Assembly: GCA_016649475.1 (NCBI GenBank)
Contig: JAENXP010000032.1
Coordinates: 1 to 10,374, forward strand
Reading direction: 5' to 3'
From: Burkholderiales bacterium
Lineage (GTDB): Bacteria > Pseudomonadota > Gammaproteobacteria > Burkholderiales > SG8-39
Length of the DNA: 10,374 nt
The position numbers and the translations under genes were made by a program. A model generated the notes under the pieces. The model did not search any database. It was not told where the DNA came from and saw only the letters and a list, made by a program, of their open reading frames with translations. This document shows positions 7,067 through 10,374 of the stretch, piece after piece. How positions within the stretch are numbered: position 1 is the stretch's first letter; each line of letters begins with the position of its first letter.

Positions 7067-8749
7067 GTGGTCGCGGAGCGCAACGGTTCGGGTATGGCAA
7101 CCCAGACAGTGGAGGACCTGTTCCGGCGGCTGGAGCAGCTGAACGAAATCGGCGCCTCGCTCTCGGCCGAAAGGGATATCAACCGCCTGCTGGAAAGCAT
7201 CCTGCTCGCGGCCAAGGCGATCACCCGCGCCGATGGCGGCACGCTGTACCTGTTGACCGAGGAAGATGGCACCAAGCGCCTGAAATTCGAGATTATGCGC
7301 ACCCAGTCGCTGAATATTGCCATGGGTGGTACCACCGGGACTCCGATTCCCTTCTACCCGATCCATCTCTACGGCAAGGACGGCGCGCCCAACAACCAAA
7401 TGGTGGCGGCCTTCGCGGCGCTTACCGGCCAGACGGTCAATATCGCCGATGCTTATACCGCGGAGGGATTCGACTTCAACGGCACGCGCAATTTCGACAA
7501 GAAAACCGGCTACCATTCAAAATCCTTCCTCACGGTGCCGATGACGAATCACGAGAACGAAATCATCGGCGTGCTGCAACTGATCAACTCGCAGGATCCC
7601 GTCAGCACAGAGGTGGTTGCTTTTTCAGACTCGGACCAGCGCCTTGCCGAATCCCTTGCGTCGCAGGCGGCCATCGCGCTCACCAACCGCCAGCTGATCA
7701 ACCAGCTGGAGGCGCTGTTCGAATCGTTCATCGCCATGATCAACTCGGCGATCGACGAAAAATCCCCCTACACCGGCGGACATTGCCAGCGGGTGCCCGA
7801 GCTCACGATGATGCTCGCAGAAGCGGTAAACGAGACAAAGGACGGACCGCTCCGCGATTTCGAAATGACCGACAAGGACCGCTACGAGCTGAAAATCGCG
7901 GGGCTGCTGCACGATTGCGGCAAGGTAACGACGCCGGTGCACGTGGTGGACAAGGCGACCAAGCTCGAGGCTATTTTCGATCGCGTCCACCTGATCGATA
8001 CCCGCTTCGAGGTGCTCAAGCGCGACGCCGAGATCGAGTTGCTGAAAAGTACCGCCGCGTTGCAGCAGCAGGGGCTGGACGAGTTGTCGTTGCGCCAGCG
8101 CGGCAATCAGCTGCAACAGTCATACAGGGCGCGCTTGCGTGAGCTCGACCGGGACCGCGAGTTCCTGCGCAAATCCAATATCGGCGGGGAATTCATGCCG
8201 CCGGAGGCGCAGGAGCACGTGAAACAAATCGCCGAGTACAAGTGGCTGGACCAATCAGGCAATACCGCCCATTTCCTTACCGACGACGAGATCGAGAATC
8301 TGAGCATCCCGCGTGGCACGCTCACCGTCAAGGAACGCGAGATCATCAACTACCACATCGTCGCTACCATCAAAATGCTGGAAGCTTTGCCCTGGCCCAA
8401 GCATCTACAGCGCGTGCCGGAATACGCCGGCGGACATCACGAACGCATGGACGGAAAGGGCTATCCGCGCGGTCTCACGCGAGAACAAATGTCGGTGCAG
8501 GCGCGTGTCATGGGCATAGCCGACATCTTCGAAGCGCTCACCGCCAGAGACAGGCCCTACAAAAAGGGCAAGACGCTGACCGAATCACTGCAGATTCTGG
8601 GGAAATTCAAGGAAGGGGGACACATCGATCCCGACCTGTTCGACGTGTTCATCCGGCAGAAAGTGTACCTGCGCTATGCCGAAAAGTTCCTCGAGGCAAA
8701 TCAGATCGACCGCGTTGACGAAAGCAAGATCCCGGGATATCGCCCCTAA
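7067..8749 (+). CDS. GAF/HD-GYP domain cyclic-dinucleotide phosphodiesterase
   Basis: This 560-residue cytoplasmic protein has a GAF sensor (about 28-207) joined by a helix to an HD-GYP hydrolase (about 212-545). HD-GYP enzymes usually hydrolyse c-di-GMP; some act on cGAMP. Visible residues are H239 ('TGGHCQRV'), H282-D283 and K286 ('LLHDCGK'), H430, H457-H458, the 'GYP' signature 465-467 and D486. Spacing from H430 to H457 and on to D486 matches characterised HD-GYP proteins, but H282 to H430 is 148 residues rather than about 30. An extra, charged, largely helical block (about 297-420) is therefore inserted in the domain. Tyr235 lies where trinuclear enzymes have Glu, suggesting a binuclear site. 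The GTG start is chosen because GGGGA lies nine bases before it; ATG at 7094 would drop nine residues and lacks a well-placed ribosome-binding site. It follows the ATPase by 33 bases, so shared transcription is likely. Confidence 0.92.
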   Translation: MVAERNGSGMATQTVEDLFRRLEQLNEIGASLSAERDINRLLESILLAAKAITRADGGTLYLLTEEDGTKRLKFEIMRTQSLNIAMGGTTGTPIPFYPIHLYGKDGAPNNQMVAAFAALTGQTVNIADAYTAEGFDFNGTRNFDKKTGYHSKSFLTVPMTNHENEIIGVLQLINSQDPVSTEVVAFSDSDQRLAESLASQAAIALTNRQLINQLEALFESFIAMINSAIDEKSPYTGGHCQRVPELTMMLAEAVNETKDGPLRDFEMTDKDRYELKIAGLLHDCGKVTTPVHVVDKATKLEAIFDRVHLIDTRFEVLKRDAEIELLKSTAALQQQGLDELSLRQRGNQLQQSYRARLRELDRDREFLRKSNIGGEFMPPEAQEHVKQIAEYKWLDQSGNTAHFLTDDEIENLSIPRGTLTVKEREIINYHIVATIKMLEALPWPKHLQRVPEYAGGHHERMDGKGYPRGLTREQMSVQARVMGIADIFEALTARDRPYKKGKTLTESLQILGKFKEGGHIDPDLFDVFIRQKVYLRYAEKFLEANQIDRVDESKIPGYRP

Positions 8750-8758
8750 AGCGGGGCG
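8741..8758 (+). other. Hairpin at the end of the HD-GYP gene
   Basis: CGCCCC and GGGGCG form a six-base-pair, all-GC stem around a TAAAGC loop that contains the stop codon. No T-run follows on either strand, so it is at most a weak or factor-assisted end signal. It sits between two convergent genes whose stops are 67 bases apart. Confidence 0.35.
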
Positions 8759-8816
8759 GGGCCTGGGTCTGCCTCGACGAACCGGCCATCAAACGATCGC
8801 CGACACGCTGTGGGCA

Positions 8817-9188
8817 TCAGCTAGGGGACTCAGTTTTTAGCGGAGGTTCGCTGGTCACGCATACGATCAAGCCGGCGGTGGCGGTATCGACGAATTTCTT
8901 GTCGTAGCCCAATTCAATGAGTTCCCAGCGGAAGTCCCTGCGTAGCTTCGCCCTTTTGTACCAGCCAAGCTTGTTATCCTGGGTAGGGTGAGCGGCTCGC
9001 ATAAAAACTTCTTCGAGAATCTCGGACAAGCGTTGTTGCGACACCATCCGGATTGGATTGTTCGCGATTGCAGGCGGACAGCGCCTGGCTACATCCTGCG
9101 CCAGGCTTTTTGCCAATGCCGCAACTTTGCGCGTGGAAAAATACTCTAGAATCGCGGTTCTCCTGCTGAAACGGGCAAAACACCCCAA
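8817..9188 (-). CDS. Small protein of unknown function, convergent with HD-GYP gene
   Basis: I cannot assign a function. The coordinates use the outermost ordinary start, TTG at 9188 (123 residues), which has no ribosome-binding site. A better-placed signal, AGGAG at 9164-9160, sits seven bases before an in-frame ATT at 9152, giving a 111-residue product beginning 'MLEYFSTRKV'. I think that shorter form is more likely. The protein is basic, predicted mostly helical, with no signal peptide, membrane helix or metal motif. The middle has 'SQQRLSEILEEVF', followed by 'LGWYKRAKLRRDFRWELIEL' and a hydrophobic 'TATAGLIVCV' near the C terminus. Codon use resembles its neighbours, and a good extended -10 promoter lies upstream on the same strand, which supports a real gene. 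It is transcribed towards the HD-GYP gene and away from pilA. A link to pilus biology is suggested only by position. Confidence 0.7.
   Translation of the reverse strand: MGCFARFSRRTAILEYFSTRKVAALAKSLAQDVARRCPPAIANNPIRMVSQQRLSEILEEVFMRAAHPTQDNKLGWYKRAKLRRDFRWELIELGYDKKFVDTATAGLIVCVTSEPPLKTESPS
9160..9164 (-). promoter_or_regulatory. Ribosome-binding site pointing to an ATT start
   Basis: On the minus strand this reads AGGAG (AGGAGA with the next base). The in-frame codon at optimal distance, seven bases on, is ATT at 9152-9150. No ATG, GTG or TTG is nearby at useful spacing. This favours a non-standard start for the small minus-strand gene. Confidence 0.5.
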
Positions 9189-9229
9189 TCCGGAAAATGG
9201 CTACAAAGTGCGAGGTAAGTGCCGTCTCG

Positions 9230-9238
9230 AGTATAGCA
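9230..9238 (-). promoter_or_regulatory. Extended -10 promoter for the small minus-strand gene
   Basis: The minus strand reads TGC-TATACT, a TGn extended -10 with five of six bases matching TATAAT. The -35 region is poor (GTTGCG-like, spacing about 15), as is common for extended -10 promoters. Transcription would begin near 9223, giving a leader of about 70 bases to ATT at 9152 or about 35 to TTG at 9188. Confidence 0.55.
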
Positions 9239-9300
9239 GTTCGATCCGCGCGCAACTTTTGGCGGAAGACGCGGACATAGTGTCGCGCTGAGAGCCTGAC

Positions 9301-9356
9301 GCCGGCAGGTCCTCCCGTTCTACGGGCGTGGTCTGCCGGCACCGGCTAGACTCCGG
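9301..9356. repeat. Tandem hairpins in the divergent intergenic region
   Basis: GCCGGCAG at 9301-9308 pairs perfectly with CTGCCGGC at 9333-9340. Inside, CCCGT (9314-9318) pairs with ACGGG (9322-9326) around a TCT loop, with GT wobble pairs between the two stems. A second small stem follows, CCGG (9342-9345) with CCGG (9353-9356). No T-run follows on either strand, so this is not a standard intrinsic terminator. It lies between the minus-strand promoter and the pilA control region. It could be a structured RNA, a protein-binding palindrome or an insulator; nothing decides between these. Confidence 0.45.
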
Positions 9357-9382
9357 AAAAGTGTACCTGCCCAGAGCCCACC

Positions 9383-9397
9383 TGACATTTTTCGTCA
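9383..9397. promoter_or_regulatory. Candidate upstream activator site for pilA
   Basis: TGAC-N7-GTCA is an inverted repeat centred about 140 bases upstream of the predicted pilA transcription start. That is in the range used by sigma-54 activators such as PilR. Only the symmetry and the position support it; I do not recognise a firm consensus. Confidence 0.3.
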
Positions 9398-9451
9398 CTA
9401 GCCGCCCAGGATGGGAACTACGATGCCTTTTCGAATCTCGGTGCTGTTTCG

Positions 9452-9464
9452 CAAGTGCTTGATA
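9452..9464 (-). promoter_or_regulatory. Predicted IHF-binding site upstream of pilA
   Basis: The minus strand reads TATCAAGCACTTG, matching every defined position of the IHF consensus WATCAANNNNTTR. It is flanked by an A/T-rich stretch (9462-9486), as IHF sites often are. It lies about 70 bases upstream of the predicted start, between the candidate activator site and the -24/-12 element, where IHF bends DNA to bring an activator to sigma-54 polymerase. Confidence 0.55.
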
Positions 9465-9502
9465 ATTAATGATTCAAAGTTAAATGCCTGTTCCGGGTGT
9501 TC

Positions 9503-9518
9503 TGGCATGGCGTTTGCT
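9503..9518 (+). promoter_or_regulatory. Sigma-54 (RpoN) promoter of pilA
   Basis: TGGCATGGCGTTTGCT matches the sigma-54 -24/-12 consensus TGGCACGNNNNTTGCW with a single mismatch (T for C). The invariant GG (9504-9505) and GC (9516-9517) are exactly ten bases apart. Transcription should begin near 9529, leaving a leader of about 43 bases. This places the promoter inside any longer reading of the pilin frame and so confirms ATG 9572 as the start. Sigma-54 control through PilS/PilR is known for pilA in Pseudomonas and other bacteria. Confidence 0.85.
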
Positions 9519-9571
9519 CCTTACCGTGTACGGCGGGCAGCAGTCGCCGCAACTTCTGGAGAGGAATACAA

Positions 9572-9976
9572 ATGAAATCAATACAACGTGGTTTTACACT
9601 GATCGAGCTGATGATTGTAGTTGCGATTATCGGTATTTTGGCCGCTGTGGCATTGCCGGCCTATCAGGACTACACGGTTCGTGCCAAAGCGTCCGAGATG
9701 ATCCTGGCTGCTTCTGGAATGAAAACCGGAGTCGCAGAGTGGTTCCAAAGCAAGGGTTCATTGCCGGCGACTGGTTCAATGGTATCGGACGCGTCTTCGA
9801 AATACGTAGCCAGCGTTACCTGGAACGGTACGATGATTACCGCGACAGGGCAGGGAGACCCGAAACTTACCGGTAAGACCATTACCCTGGCGGCGGTGAC
9901 CCAGTCCAACGGACAGGTTGTATGGACCTGCGGCGGTTCACTCGACGCGAAATATCGCCCGGCAAGCTGCAAGTAA
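9572..9976 (+). CDS. pilA: Type IVa pilin precursor PilA
   Basis: This 134-residue prepilin is the major structural subunit of a type IV pilus. The seven-residue leader MKSIQRG ends at the prepilin peptidase site before F8, and the mature protein (127 residues) starts [20 protein letters not shown], the classical assembly helix with Glu at mature position 5. The C-terminal half has Neisseria-type pilin features: '[11 protein letters not shown]', 'LTGKTITL' and a closing disulfide loop between C120 and C133 ('CGGSLD...PASCK'). It is shorter than typical pilins of 140-160 residues, mainly in the variable middle. ATG 9572 is chosen because GAGGA lies six bases upstream and the sigma-54 promoter is 54 bases before it; an in-frame ATG at 9497 would overlap the promoter and spoil the leader. 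A strong terminator 23 bases after the stop shows it is monocistronic. PilD and the assembly genes are elsewhere. Confidence 0.96.
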   Translation: MKSIQRGFTLIELMIVVAIIGILAAVALPAYQDYTVRAKASEMILAASGMKTGVAEWFQSKGSLPATGSMVSDASSKYVASVTWNGTMITATGQGDPKLTGKTITLAAVTQSNGQVVWTCGGSLDAKYRPASCK

Positions 9977-9998
9977 TTCTAGATTGTCGTCGGCAAGG

Positions 9999-10027
9999 GG
10001 GCGTCCAGATTGGACGCCCTTTTTTTT
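9999..10027 (+). terminator. Intrinsic terminator of pilA
   Basis: GGGCGTCCA (9999-10007) pairs perfectly with TGGACGCCC (10011-10019) around a GAT loop, followed by eight T (10020-10027). It is a textbook Rho-independent terminator starting 23 bases after the pilA stop. Confidence 0.95.
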
Positions 10028-10374
10028 GATCGAGGTTACGGTGCAGGTCCGTTGCGCGCGTGTGTCGCGAGAACTTGGGCGCAAGCCAGCTACGCGGCGC
10101 GCCAATACTCTGCTCAACCCGATTTGCGATCCGGTCGCCATCCTCCACCGCGTGATCCCGAGGCTGGCCGGCCAACCCCGCTATCAGGATAGTATTTACC
10201 GCCGGCCGCCTCCGGCATCGCCTTGCAGGGTGCTGCGATACACCGGCCTCGCGCTCCCCGATATATGCCCCAGGCAAAACAGCATTTCCTTCCGTTGTGA
10301 TAACAGTGAATAGTTTTTTTCGATCATGCCGATGGTGCTCTATGATGTTTGAGTCCGATGGCCCAGGGTAATAG
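10028..10374. other. Gene-free stretch to the window edge
   Basis: I see no convincing gene in these 347 bases. The open frames on both strands either run through the pilA terminator or the pilA gene, or are Arg/Pro-rich shadows without ribosome-binding sites. The left part is GC-rich with GGCCGGCC-type palindromes; the right end turns A/T-rich from about 10290. No transposase remnant or RNA gene is recognisable. Confidence 0.5.
10341..10346 (+). promoter_or_regulatory. Possible -10 element for a gene beyond the window
   Basis: TATGAT matches the -10 consensus at five of six positions, in an A/T-richer stretch. A poor -35 candidate, TTTCGA (three of six), lies 17 bases upstream at 10318-10323. 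It would serve a plus-strand gene outside the window; support is weak. Confidence 0.25.

Noticed and set aside
4607..7516. Very long minus-strand open frame (over 900 codons) opposite the ATPase and HD-GYP genes.
   Set aside because: It is the antisense shadow of GC-rich coding sequence: His/Arg/Leu-rich, no domains, and the plus strand encodes well-conserved motifs throughout.
9497..9571. N-terminal extension of the pilin from ATG 9497.
   Set aside because: It overlaps the sigma-54 promoter and would put 25 extra residues before a normal prepilin leader.
9593..9745. Aromatic residues of the pilin (F1, Y24, Y27, W50, F51 of the mature form) as a sign of conductive pili.
   Set aside because: Most of these positions are commonly aromatic in type IVa pilins, and the protein is not of the short Geobacter type.
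9882..10277. Minus-strand frame of about 130 codons across the pilA terminator.
   Set aside because: It reads through the pilA 3' end and the terminator hairpin, is Arg/Pro-rich, and shows no family features.
10294..10310. TGTGA-type half-site as a CRP/cAMP operator.
   Set aside because: The second half (TCACA at six-base spacing) is missing.

Overview
The window looks like a chromosomal segment from a GC-rich Gram-negative bacterium, most likely a betaproteobacterium. That placement is inferred from the type IVa pilin with a C-terminal Cys loop, the sigma-54 pilin promoter, and the mix of CHASE2 cyclase, GAF and HD-GYP signalling proteins. No rRNA, tRNA, insertion sequence or CRISPR array is visible.

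Layout. Six genes run on the plus strand from the left edge to 8749: the 3' end of an FHA-domain gene (2-340); a membrane CHASE2 adenylate cyclase starting at TTG (372-2594); a metallo-beta-lactamase-fold cyclic-nucleotide phosphodiesterase (2604-3371); a protein with two cyclic-nucleotide-binding-type domains and a C-terminal rhodanese (3407-4477); a PilB/GspE-type secretion ATPase with an N-terminal GAF domain (4661-7033); and a GAF/HD-GYP phosphodiesterase (7067-8749). Gaps are 9 to 35 bases except for 183 bases before the ATPase, so they form one operon or two adjacent ones. A small minus-strand gene of unknown function converges on them (8817-9152 or 9188). After a regulatory region comes a monocistronic pilA (9572-9976) with a strong terminator. 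The last 350 bases hold no convincing gene.

How the genes may work together. The first block encodes synthesis, hydrolysis and binding of a cyclic nucleotide, almost certainly cAMP (the cyclase has the Lys/Thr purine-selecting pair), next to an FHA module. The second block pairs a pilus-type motor ATPase with a probable c-di-GMP (or related dinucleotide) phosphodiesterase, both with N-terminal GAF domains. The pilin gene lies about 0.8 kb beyond. The simplest inference is a dedicated second-messenger module controlling type IV pilus extension, analogous in logic but not in parts to the Pseudomonas cAMP/type IV pilus circuit. The ATPase keeps the usual N-terminal fold region but not the RLG-type start of the c-di-GMP-binding MshEN motif, so its GAF domain is the better candidate for a ligand input.

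The pilA upstream region has the full layout of an activator-dependent sigma-54 promoter: a near-consensus -24/-12 element at 9503-9518, an exact IHF-consensus match at 9452-9464, and an inverted repeat at 9383-9397 placed where an activator such as PilR could bind.
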